From Pyxidicoccus trucidator (GTDB lineage: Bacteria; Myxococcota; Myxococcia; Myxococcales; Myxococcaceae), in NCBI RefSeq assembly GCF_010894435.1, contig NZ_JAAIXZ010000014.1, forward strand, positions 186,001-250,000: a stretch of DNA of 64,000 nt, in the 5' to 3' direction. Both the position numbers and the translations under genes were made by a program. This document shows, piece by piece, positions 34,691 to 42,270 of this stretch. The notes under the pieces are model-generated. The model ran no database searches, had not been told where the DNA came from, and saw nothing but the letters and a program-made list of their open reading frames with translations. The stretch's first letter is position 1. The number at the start of each line of letters is the position of its first letter.

Positions 34691-36008
34691 GCACGTCCGG
34701 ACCGGGGCTCGTGGGTGGAGCCTCGGTCAGGTTCTCCCGGAACGTCTCCGCCGACAGGTAGACGGAGACGAGGGTGATGACCGCCAGCGCCACCATGTAG
34801 AGGGACACCGACCAGGCCTGGCCCCCCGAGTACGCCAGCAGCGCGGTGGCCACCAGCGGCGACAGGCCCCCGGCGAACACCGACGCCAGCTGGTACCCCA
34901 GGGATGCGCCGCTGTAGCGGACGCGGGTGCCGAACAGCTCCGAGAAGAAGCTTGCCTGCGGCCCGTACATCGCCGCGTGCGCGATGATGCCCAGGACAAT
35001 CGCCAGCCAGATGAGGCCCGTCTCCTTCGTGTCGAGCAGCCAGAAGAAGGGGAAGGCCATCAGCCCGCAGCCCACCGCGCCCGCCAGGTACACCGGCCGG
35101 CGGCCGAACCGGTCCGACGCGGCGCCAAACGCGGGAATCGCCACCAGGTGGACCGACATCGCAATCAGCACCCCGTTGAGGAAGGTGGAGCGCGGCAGTC
35201 CCAGCCGCTCCGTCCCGTACGAGAGGACGAACGTGGTGATGATGTAGAAGAAGCCGTTCTCCGCGAAGCGCGCCCCCATCGCCAGGAGGATCTGCTTCGG
35301 GTAGTTGCGCAGCGCATCCAGCACGGGGATGCGCGGGGACGCCTCCTGCGGCTTGCGGTGCTGGAACACCGGGGACTCCGCCACGCGCAGCCGGATGAAC
35401 ACGCCCATGCCGATGAGCAGCGAGCTGAGCAGGAAGGGGATGCGCCAGCCCCAGGCGAGGAACTCCGCCTCCGGCATGCGGGAGAAGACGGAGAAGACGG
35501 CCGTCGCCAGCAGCATCCCCGCCGGTGCTCCCATCTGCGGCCAGCTTCCATAGAAGCCCCGGCGGTGGGCGGGCGCATGCTCCACCGCCATCAGCACCGC
35601 GCCGCCCCACTCACCGCCCAGGCCGAAGCCCTGCACCAGCCGGAGCAGCACCAGCAACGCCGGCGCCCAGACGCCCAGCGTGTCGTAGGTGGGCAGCAGG
35701 CCCACAGCGAAGGTGGCCACGCCCATCAACATCAGCGTGGCGCTGAGCATGGCCTTGCGGCCGAGCTTGTCGCCGTAGTGGCCGAACACCACGCCGCCCA
35801 GAGGCCGGGCGACGAAGCCGACGGCGAAGGTGCCGAAGGCCGCCATCGTCCCCGTCAGCGGGTCGAAGGAGGGGAAGAAGAGGCGGTTGAACACCAGCGC
35901 CGCCGCCGTCCCGTAGAGGAAGAAGTCGTACCACTCGATGGCCGTGCCGATGAAGCTCGCCACCGCCACCTTGAAGATGGAGTCCTGCCGCGCCTGCGTG
36001 GGTTCCAT
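34644..36008 (-). CDS. MHS-family (metabolite:H+ symporter) MFS transporter
   Basis: 454 aa from ATG 36008 after GGGAGGGGAAGGC. Twelve helices; the N-terminal MHS signature SFIGTAIEWYDFFLYGTAAA, VFGHYGDKLGRKA and VLLRLVQGFGLGGEWGGAVL are unmistakable. MHS permeases import organic acids such as shikimate, citrate, ketoglutarate or hydroxy acids with protons. The cytoplasmic tail is Pro/Ser rich. It is the last gene of a three-gene minus unit with the esterase and porin, and its 3' end overlaps the dehydrogenase gene by 47 bp. The likely substrate, 3-hydroxybutyrate, is inference from context. Confidence 0.88.
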   Translation of the reverse strand: MEPTQARQDSIFKVAVASFIGTAIEWYDFFLYGTAAALVFNRLFFPSFDPLTGTMAAFGTFAVGFVARPLGGVVFGHYGDKLGRKAMLSATLMLMGVATFAVGLLPTYDTLGVWAPALLVLLRLVQGFGLGGEWGGAVLMAVEHAPAHRRGFYGSWPQMGAPAGMLLATAVFSVFSRMPEAEFLAWGWRIPFLLSSLLIGMGVFIRLRVAESPVFQHRKPQEASPRIPVLDALRNYPKQILLAMGARFAENGFFYIITTFVLSYGTERLGLPRSTFLNGVLIAMSVHLVAIPAFGAASDRFGRRPVYLAGAVGCGLMAFPFFWLLDTKETGLIWLAIVLGIIAHAAMYGPQASFFSELFGTRVRYSGASLGYQLASVFAGGLSPLVATALLAYSGGQAWSVSLYMVALAVITLVSVYLSAETFRENLTEAPPTSPGPDVLSEPSSRSPSPVPPR

Positions 36009-36062
36009 GCCTTCCCCTCCCGAGTCCAACGTGGTGTGCGTGGTCCGTGCAGCGCAGACGGC

Positions 36063-37484
36063 TTACAGCAGCAGACGGAGCGTCGCGAAGTACGAGGCGT
36101 CAATCTCGTCGCGCTGGCCGTCCTGCTTCCGCTGGAAGCGGGCGTAGCGGGCGCCGAGCGCCACGTCCTCGGTGAACCAGTAGGTGCCGCCCACGTTGAG
36201 GTAGAACTGCGTGGTGCGGGTGACGGGCTCGCTGGCGGGGGTGTTCCCGGTGGGCGCCACGAAGGTGGGCGAGCCGTCCGAGATTCGCGCGAACTGGAAG
36301 CCGACGCCCGAGCGGCCCTGGACGTTGACGTCCACGCCGGCAGACACGGACGTGGCCGCGTAGCGGGTGGACAGCAGCTGGTCCGCGAAGCCCGGCGTGG
36401 CGTTGGCGACGTCGTTCTGCACGCGGGCGATGTTGAAGAACGGGGTGATGAAGAGGGGGATGCCCACATTCGTGTGCAGCTTCAGGAGCACGTTGCCGCG
36501 CAGGTTGTTGCCGCGCAGCAGCGGGTCCGTGCGGGACGTCGTCTGGTAGTTCACGTCGAACACCTGGGCCATGGCCTTGGCCTCGAACAGCTCGTGCGTG
36601 TAGCCGATGGACGGGCTGATGACCTGGAAGTGCAGGTCGTCGTCGGGCTGGCCGTTGCGGTAGTTGCCCAGGGGCCGCTCCCAGAAGCGGCTGCCGCCGC
36701 CAAACGTGCCGCCCACCTGGTACGAGCTGGAGGTGCTCAGGGGGTTGGCCGCGGTGAAGCCCAGGCCCACGCGGAAGCCCTTCCAGTCATACGCCGCCTG
36801 CGCGCCCTGGCCGCGGTTGAAGCCGCTGTAGAGCAGCGGATCCCGCGTGTACTTGTCCGCGAGCAGCGTGTCCGCGACGTGCGTGGAGAGGTAGTCCACG
36901 CTGGCCGAGTCCACGACGATGCCGGCCTCCAGGGTGGCGCCCCAGCGCTGCAGGCGGATGACCTGGTCGCGGACGCTGAACGACGCGGTGCCCTCCCAGA
37001 CGCCCGAGCCGTGAGCGCGGATGTTGCGCTCGAACTCGCTCCTGAAGGAGACATACTGGCCCAGCCGGCCCTCGAAGCCGAAGCGCGTGAGGGCCACCGT
37101 CGTGGCCCGGCTCTCGCGGCTGGTGTTGAGCGTCTGGATGAGGTTCTCCACGTGGATGCCACCCGCGAGCGCGAGGATGGGCTTCACGTAGAACGACTCG
37201 TTGCCCACCGCGATGCGCGGCCTCACGGTGGGGGGCGGCCGGGCGTCGACCACCTCCGAGGTGCCCGCCATCTCCTCGGCGGTGACGGGCTTCTCGACCG
37301 GAGCGTCCGGTCCGGACGCCGGAGCCCCGCTGGTGGGGGCGGCCTCGGCGGCCTGGGGAGCCTCGGGTGCGGGAGCCGCGGGAGCGGCCTCGGTGGCAGC
37401 GGGGGCGGGCGTCTGGGCCCAGGCGGCCGGCACGGTGCCCAGGGCCAGCGCGCAGAGGGACGCGGTGAAGGGGAATCGCTTCAT
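36063..37484 (-). CDS. predicted outer-membrane porin
   Basis: 473 aa. Signal peptide MKRFPFTASLCALALGTVPA ending at AWAQ, an Ala/Pro/Glu-rich linker (residues 25-75), then a barrel of alternating strands from about 88 (VGNESFYVKPILALAG) to the end (RDEIDASYFATLRLLL), with loops such as RGQGAQAAYDWKGFR. The layout is that of phosphate-selective-type (OprO/P) porins. Located between the secreted esterase and the permease, 54 bp from the latter, so it may admit esterase products. Confidence 0.72.
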   Translation of the reverse strand: MKRFPFTASLCALALGTVPAAWAQTPAPAATEAAPAAPAPEAPQAAEAAPTSGAPASGPDAPVEKPVTAEEMAGTSEVVDARPPPTVRPRIAVGNESFYVKPILALAGGIHVENLIQTLNTSRESRATTVALTRFGFEGRLGQYVSFRSEFERNIRAHGSGVWEGTASFSVRDQVIRLQRWGATLEAGIVVDSASVDYLSTHVADTLLADKYTRDPLLYSGFNRGQGAQAAYDWKGFRVGLGFTAANPLSTSSSYQVGGTFGGGSRFWERPLGNYRNGQPDDDLHFQVISPSIGYTHELFEAKAMAQVFDVNYQTTSRTDPLLRGNNLRGNVLLKLHTNVGIPLFITPFFNIARVQNDVANATPGFADQLLSTRYAATSVSAGVDVNVQGRSGVGFQFARISDGSPTFVAPTGNTPASEPVTRTTQFYLNVGGTYWFTEDVALGARYARFQRKQDGQRDEIDASYFATLRLLL

Positions 37485-37519
37485 TGGGTGGGCTCGGGAA
37501 GGGGAGGGGGGAACGACGA

Positions 37520-37554
37520 GCCGGCCCCGCCGCGTACACCACGGCGGGGCCGGC
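37520..37554. repeat. 13-bp perfect-stem hairpin between esterase and porin genes
   Basis: GCCGGCCCCGCCG (37520-37532) pairs fully with 37542-37554 across a 9-nt loop. It lies between the esterase stop (37584) and the porin start (37484). No T-tract follows on the minus strand, so it may attenuate, be a transcript-processing signal, or be a terminator. Confidence 0.6.
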
Positions 37555-37583
37555 CCTGCTGCTTGGAGGGAAGGTGAGGAGCG

Positions 37584-39020
37584 CTACTCGGCCAGGTACC
37601 GCAGCGTCAGGTCCACGCCCGCGTTGGAGCGCATGGAGCCGAAGTGGTTGGCGATGAAGCCGTTCACGAAGTAGCCGCTGGTGTCGTAGTCGTTCAGCGT
37701 GGTGAGCGTGTTCGTCACGCAGCCATCCATCTCGATGCGAGAGGCCGCCTCCGAGACGTAGAAGTCCTGGTAGTTCGTGCCCTTCGTCTTATCCGTCATG
37801 GTGAGCGTGTAGTACTTCACCACGTTGTTGCCGCACTGGCCCGTCTTGCCGAAGGCGTAGTCACCGTCCGCGCAAGGCGTGGCGAAGAGGTCCCGGGGAC
37901 CGTTGAGCGGCTTGTGGAAGTACGTCTGCACGTAATTGGAGCGGCTGCCCATCTCACAGACGATGGTGCCGCGCATGGTGTCGTTGGCGGCGCACAGCGA
38001 GTTGGGCTGGGTGTCGTAGGTGGAGACGCCGTGGTTGGCGCCCGAGCCGAGGATGACGTGGCTCAGCTGGGGGAACGGGTTGATGCCACCCGAGCGGCCC
38101 GAGCTCCACTCCACGTAGAGGCGGCGCACGGCGTCGCGCGCGACGGTGACGCCCAGCGAGTGGCCGACGAGGGCCACCTTGCGGTTGGGGTTGTTCCTCA
38201 TCACCGCCTTGACGAGCGACTGGAGGATGGGCGTCGCCCAGCCGTGGTCGATGTTGCCCGAGGAGTTCTGCGTGCTGGCGTTCGCGGACGGGTCGATGCT
38301 GGTGACGACGTCCGTGCGGAAGTCCACGGCGATGACGCGGAAGCGCTGCGCGATGAGCTTCTCGGCCAGCTGATCCCGGGAGGTGGAGTCCGCGGTGAAC
38401 TGGACGTTCTCCGTGGCCGTGTTGACGGGCGTGCCCGGCGTCAGGAGGAACTTCTCCCAGGTGTGCGGGCGGGTGGAGTTGCCGTGCACCAGGATGACGA
38501 TGGGCTTGGAGGAGTCCTCGGAGTTCTGCGTGTACTCCTTGGCAGCGCAGGGGTAGCCCTCGATCTTCGCCTTGTCCCCGTCGATGAAGCCGGTGGCGGC
38601 GTTGGGACCGCCGAACGCCGAGTTGCCGGTCCACTTGCCGTCGTTGTTGCCGTCCTTGTACGGCGTGGTGCCGGCGGTATTGGTCTTGTCGTAGTAGAGG
38701 TTCGTCACCGAGCAGCCCGGGTGGTTCGTCAGCGGGCGGTACTTGCCGTCATAGGTACGGTAGTTGTCCTGGTTCTGCGGCACCGTGGTGGTGATCTCCG
38801 CCATCTCCGGCGCGTCCTGGATGGACCAGGTGGAGATGTCGATGCCCGCCGCTTGTACCTCGGCGGTCTTCGAGGCGATGCGCTCGCGACATGCCACCAC
38901 CTCGGCCGGGGTCTCCACGACGGGAGGCGGATCCTCGCCGACCTCCTGGTTCGAACACGCCAGCCCGCACAGCCCGAAGACCGCCGCCACAGCACGAATA
39001 CTCATGCGATGCGTTGCCAT
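37584..39020 (-). CDS. secreted alpha/beta-hydrolase lipoprotein, PHB-depolymerase-like candidate
   Basis: 478 aa from ATG 39020 (GGAG 6 nt upstream). Lipobox near Cys22 (CGLACSN). The lipase-like core has the oxyanion-hole strand IVILVHGNS (about 175-182), the nucleophile motif GHSLG (Ser288), and SGANHG further on. The mature N-terminus holds a 130-residue insert. Layout resembles lipase-type extracellular polyhydroxybutyrate depolymerases such as PhaZ7 (HGN strand, HS-x-G elbow); the porin, permease and 3-hydroxybutyrate dehydrogenase nearby support that. Lipase or esterase activity on other polymers remains possible. Confidence 0.75.
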   Translation of the reverse strand: MATHRMSIRAVAAVFGLCGLACSNQEVGEDPPPVVETPAEVVACRERIASKTAEVQAAGIDISTWSIQDAPEMAEITTTVPQNQDNYRTYDGKYRPLTNHPGCSVTNLYYDKTNTAGTTPYKDGNNDGKWTGNSAFGGPNAATGFIDGDKAKIEGYPCAAKEYTQNSEDSSKPIVILVHGNSTRPHTWEKFLLTPGTPVNTATENVQFTADSTSRDQLAEKLIAQRFRVIAVDFRTDVVTSIDPSANASTQNSSGNIDHGWATPILQSLVKAVMRNNPNRKVALVGHSLGVTVARDAVRRLYVEWSSGRSGGINPFPQLSHVILGSGANHGVSTYDTQPNSLCAANDTMRGTIVCEMGSRSNYVQTYFHKPLNGPRDLFATPCADGDYAFGKTGQCGNNVVKYYTLTMTDKTKGTNYQDFYVSEAASRIEMDGCVTNTLTTLNDYDTSGYFVNGFIANHFGSMRSNAGVDLTLRYLAE

Positions 39021-39416
39021 TTGTAGCTCCGTTGCAATCGCTTACAGGGTTCAGTGGAAGTGCGGGTGCTTCCCTCCGGCGCGCTACATCCGGTGGTGGG
39101 AGGTCCCGGCCTGCGGCGTGGACGAAGCGCACCGCAAGTGGGGCGATTCGTACCAAACGCGGACCTCGGGGAGCAAATCAGACTTGAAGACTGATTCAGA
39201 TTTCGGCCGCTCCAAGTTGAAGGGTGATTCAGTATTGCGGTGCGTCACGTGCCGAAGTTGAAGGGTGATTCAGTATTGCGGTGCGTCAGGGGTTGTTCGG
39301 GGGTGGGGTGCGCGTCGCGGTGCGTCAGGCTTTGCGAAGCAGGGCGCGCATCGCGGCGCGTCACGGGTGTAGGTTCCTTCCGCTGGACATGGACCTCTCC
39401 AGGAAGGCGCGCACCG
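39021..39416. repeat. intergenic region with inverted and tandem repeats
   Basis: AT-richer than its surroundings. AATCAG/CTGATT inverted repeat at 39176-39196. A 34-bp sequence (AAGTTGAAGGGTGATTCAGT onward) occurs at 39214-39247 and 39255-39288, 41 bp apart. The trailing motif GCGGTGCGTCA recurs at 39237, 39278, 39317 and, as GCGGCGCGTCA, 39353. The array lies upstream of the aldolase-like gene and also upstream of the esterase gene (divergent), so it could be a shared control region. Confidence 0.7.
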
Positions 39417-40649
39417 ATGAATCCCCGTCACCTCAGCCGGGGCGAGTTCCTCGCCCTCACCGGCCTGCTGTCCGGCTCCGCGTTGCTGCGAGGCACCGCC
39501 GAGGCCGCCACGCCTCCGGCGCCCACGCCCGCTGGCAAGGGCGCGCCTGGCCCGGGGCCTTCCCGGGAGGAGATGGAGAAGGTGCGCCGCGAGTGCCGCG
39601 CCTCGCTGACGTCCGGCATGCCCGTCAACGCGGGCGACGAGCTCATCCGCATCGGTGAGTGGGTGAAGCGGCAGGGCGTGTCGCGGGACTTCTATGGGAA
39701 CGGGGAGTTCGTCCAGTCCTTCGAGAAGCGCGTGGCGGGCCTGCTCGGCTTCGAGGACGGGTGCTACATGCCCACCGGCACCATGGGCCAGCTCGCGGTG
39801 CTGCGCATGTACGCGGACGCGAGCGGCAACCGGCGCGTGGGCCTGCACCCCTCGTCGCACCACGTGCTGCACGAGAGCGACGCCCACGCGGTGATGCACG
39901 GGCTGCGCGAGGTGCTCATCTCACCGTGGACGCGGCCGCTGCTGGCCAGTGACGTGCGCGACGCGAAGGACCCTCTTGGCACGGTCAGCGTCGAGCTGCC
40001 GGTGCGGTGGCTGGGCGGACAGCTCCAGACGTGGGAGCAGCTGGAGGAGCTGAAGCGCACCTGCCGTGAGAAGGGCGTGAAGCTCCACATGGACGGTGCG
40101 CGGCTGTGGGAGTGCCAGCCCTACTACGGCCGCTCGTACGCGGTCATCTGCCGGGGCTTCGACTCCGTCTACGTGTCCTTCTACAAGATGGTGGGCGCGC
40201 TGGGCGGGGCCATGGTGCTGGGCAGCAGCGACTTCGTCCGCACCGCGCGCACCTGGCGGCACCGGCACGGCGGCAACCTCTACCAGATGCTGCCTTATGT
40301 CGCGTCCGCGGCCATGCGCCTGGACGACGTGCTCGCCCGCATCCCCGGGTACGTGAAGCGAGCGAAGTCGCTCACCGAGGCGCTGGCGGCGGACTCGCGG
40401 CTGACGGTGCTGCCCCGGCCCGTGCAGACGAACATGTTCCGCGTCTTCCTGCGCGGTGACCCGGCGGCGCTGACGCGCCAGCGAGACAGAATCGCCCGCG
40501 AGGACAAGGTCTGGGTGGCGGGGGGCTTCAGTCCCACGCGCGTGCCCGGCGTCGTGGAGACGGAGCTGCAGGTGGGGGAGGGGCTGGGAGACATCAAGGA
40601 CGCGGACATGGCCCGCGCCTTCTCGCGGCTGTGCGACGCGGCCGGCTGA
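39417..40649 (+). CDS. threonine-aldolase-like PLP enzyme with export-type N-terminus
   Basis: 410 aa from ATG 39417. Residues 1-32 (HLSRGEFLALTGLLSGSALL ... TAEA) look like a signal peptide with a Tat-like SRxxFL pattern but with only a single Arg. The rest is the beta-eliminating lyase/threonine aldolase fold: PTGTMGQLAVL, HHVLHESDAHAV, KLHMDGARLWE (Asp for PLP), and SFYKMVGALGGAMVLG (Schiff-base Lys). These enzymes split L-threonine to glycine and acetaldehyde. An exported form is unusual, since the cofactor is normally cytoplasmic. Tat export would fit, as folding and cofactor loading precede transport. Confidence 0.82.
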   Translation: MNPRHLSRGEFLALTGLLSGSALLRGTAEAATPPAPTPAGKGAPGPGPSREEMEKVRRECRASLTSGMPVNAGDELIRIGEWVKRQGVSRDFYGNGEFVQSFEKRVAGLLGFEDGCYMPTGTMGQLAVLRMYADASGNRRVGLHPSSHHVLHESDAHAVMHGLREVLISPWTRPLLASDVRDAKDPLGTVSVELPVRWLGGQLQTWEQLEELKRTCREKGVKLHMDGARLWECQPYYGRSYAVICRGFDSVYVSFYKMVGALGGAMVLGSSDFVRTARTWRHRHGGNLYQMLPYVASAAMRLDDVLARIPGYVKRAKSLTEALAADSRLTVLPRPVQTNMFRVFLRGDPAALTRQRDRIAREDKVWVAGGFSPTRVPGVVETELQVGEGLGDIKDADMARAFSRLCDAAG

Positions 40650-40748
40650 GTGGAGGGCAGGCAGCCGGGCGGCCATGAAACGAAGCGCGCCCGACACTCC
40701 GTGGGCGCGGTGGGTTGCGGAGGCTCCGGCCTGCGTTACCTCAAGTAC

Positions 40749-40946
40749 ATGACCGAGGTTCAGACGACATCATCGCGCGACTACAAGATTCCGGAGGGCT
40801 GCCCCGTCTGCGCGGCGGACCTTCCGGTGCGTGTGTCCGCGTCCGGGCCGAGCGCCGTCTGCAAGCACTGCGGGTGGTTCGGCCGTCCCACCCTCACCGT
40901 GACCCACAGCGGGTTCCGCGTCTCCGTCGAGGGGGAGAAGGCGTAG
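40749..40946 (+). CDS. small zinc-ribbon protein
   Basis: 65 aa from ATG 40749 (MTEVQTTSSRDYKIPEG). Two CxxC pairs (CPVC and CKHC) 26 residues apart can bind one zinc, as in zinc ribbons; between them is a short strand pair (ADLPVRVSASGPSA). It ends in strands (TLTVTHSGFRVSVEG). A small nucleic-acid-binding or partner protein is likely, with no further clue. It ends 19 bp before the stop of the convergent MFS gene. Confidence 0.7.
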   Translation: MTEVQTTSSRDYKIPEGCPVCAADLPVRVSASGPSAVCKHCGWFGRPTLTVTHSGFRVSVEGEKA

Positions 40947-40965
40947 CCCCGAGGCCCGCCCTGAC

Positions 40966-42204
40966 CTACCGGCGGGCGGATTCCAGGTGGTCCACCCGGC
41001 GCAACTCCGGGAAGAGCCAGGCCCAGAGCGCCACCACCACCAGCGTGCCCACCGCGCCCGCCACTACGGCGTGGACGGCGCCCACGCTCTCGGCGAGCCC
41101 GCCCGCGCGGAACTCGCCCAGCTCGTTGGAGGCGCCGATGCACATCAGGTTCACCGCGCCCACACGGCCGCGCATGTCGTCCGGCGTGGCCACCAACTCC
41201 AGCGTGTGCCGCACCACCACGCTGACCATGTCCGCGGCGCCCGCCACCGCCAGGGCCAGCAGGGACAGGGGCAGCGAGCGACTCACCCCGAAGACGAGCG
41301 TGGCGAGCCCGAAGATGGCCACCGCCCCGAACATCTTCCACCCGGCCCGGCCCCCCACGGGACGCAGCGCGAGGAAGACGGCCACCAGCGCGGCGCCCAC
41401 CGCCGGAGCGCCACGCAGCAGTCCCAGCCCCCACGGCCCCGTGTGCAGCACGTCCCGCGCGTAGATGGGCAGCAGCGCCACCGCGCCGCCCATCAGCACG
41501 GCGAACAGGTCCAGGGTGATGCTGCCCAGCAGCATCCGCTGCCGGCGCACGAAGCGCAGCCCCGCCACCAGCGTGGCGAAGGACAGCTTCTCGCTGGAGG
41601 CGCTGCCTGTCCTCACCTTCAGCGAGAGAATCCAGCCCACCGTCAACGCGCACAGCGATGCCGAGGTGATGTAGACCCCCGCGGCGCCCAGCCAGCCGTA
41701 GAGGAGGCCGCCCACCGCCGGGCCGGCGATGGAGGCCATCTGCCAGGTGGTGGAGTTGACGGCCACCGCGCGAGTCAGCTCCTCGCGGGGAACCAGGTAG
41801 GGCGTGAGCGCGGAGCCCGCCGGCGCGTAGAAGGCGCGCGCCGTCCCGAAGAGCACCAGCACCCCGTAGACGAAGCGCACGTCGCGGATGTGCCCCAGCG
41901 TGAAGATGAGCAGCAGCAGGCTGCACAGCAGCATCACCCCCTGGCACACCGCGATGATGGCGCGCCGGTCCACCCGGTCCGCCATCTGTCCACCCAGGAG
42001 GCTGAAGGCGAGGAAGGGGAGGAACTGGGCCAGGCCCGTGTAGCCCAGCGCCAGCGCGCTCCCTGTCAGCTCGTACACCTGCCAGCCGATGGCCACGGAC
42101 TCGATCTGCACGGCCAGCACCGCGCACAGGCGTGCCACCTGGAAGACGCGGAAGTCACGATGACGGAAGACCGAGCGGGAGGACGTAGCGTCGAGGGCGG
42201 TCAT
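40966..42204 (-). CDS. MFS exporter (EntS-like)
   Basis: 412 aa, twelve helices. The N-terminus RHRDFRVFQVARLCAVLAVQ, and GGQMADRVDRRAIIAVCQG (loop 2-3 motif) and the ALTPYLVPREELTRAVAVNS segment are typical of the enterobactin-exporter-like (EntS/MFS_3) group, where the region after TM5 reads VPREEL..A.A.NS. Substrate unknown; related proteins export siderophores or macrolides. No siderophore genes are visible here. Start at ATG 42204. Confidence 0.87.
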   Translation of the reverse strand: MTALDATSSRSVFRHRDFRVFQVARLCAVLAVQIESVAIGWQVYELTGSALALGYTGLAQFLPFLAFSLLGGQMADRVDRRAIIAVCQGVMLLCSLLLLIFTLGHIRDVRFVYGVLVLFGTARAFYAPAGSALTPYLVPREELTRAVAVNSTTWQMASIAGPAVGGLLYGWLGAAGVYITSASLCALTVGWILSLKVRTGSASSEKLSFATLVAGLRFVRRQRMLLGSITLDLFAVLMGGAVALLPIYARDVLHTGPWGLGLLRGAPAVGAALVAVFLALRPVGGRAGWKMFGAVAIFGLATLVFGVSRSLPLSLLALAVAGAADMVSVVVRHTLELVATPDDMRGRVGAVNLMCIGASNELGEFRAGGLAESVGAVHAVVAGAVGTLVVVALWAWLFPELRRVDHLESARR

Positions 42205-42270
42205 GCTGGGACGGCGCTCTAACGCACACGCCGCGCTCGCGCCACCCCGACACGGCGAGCCCGCCTGCCC

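Noticed and set aside
34977..37577. An 866-codon plus-strand frame opposite the permease and porin genes
   Set aside because: It spans two real genes and the gap between them, with no recognisable protein features.
39021..39416. Intergenic repeats considered as an insertion-sequence end
   Set aside because: No transposase-like frame or terminal inverted repeats flank the array.
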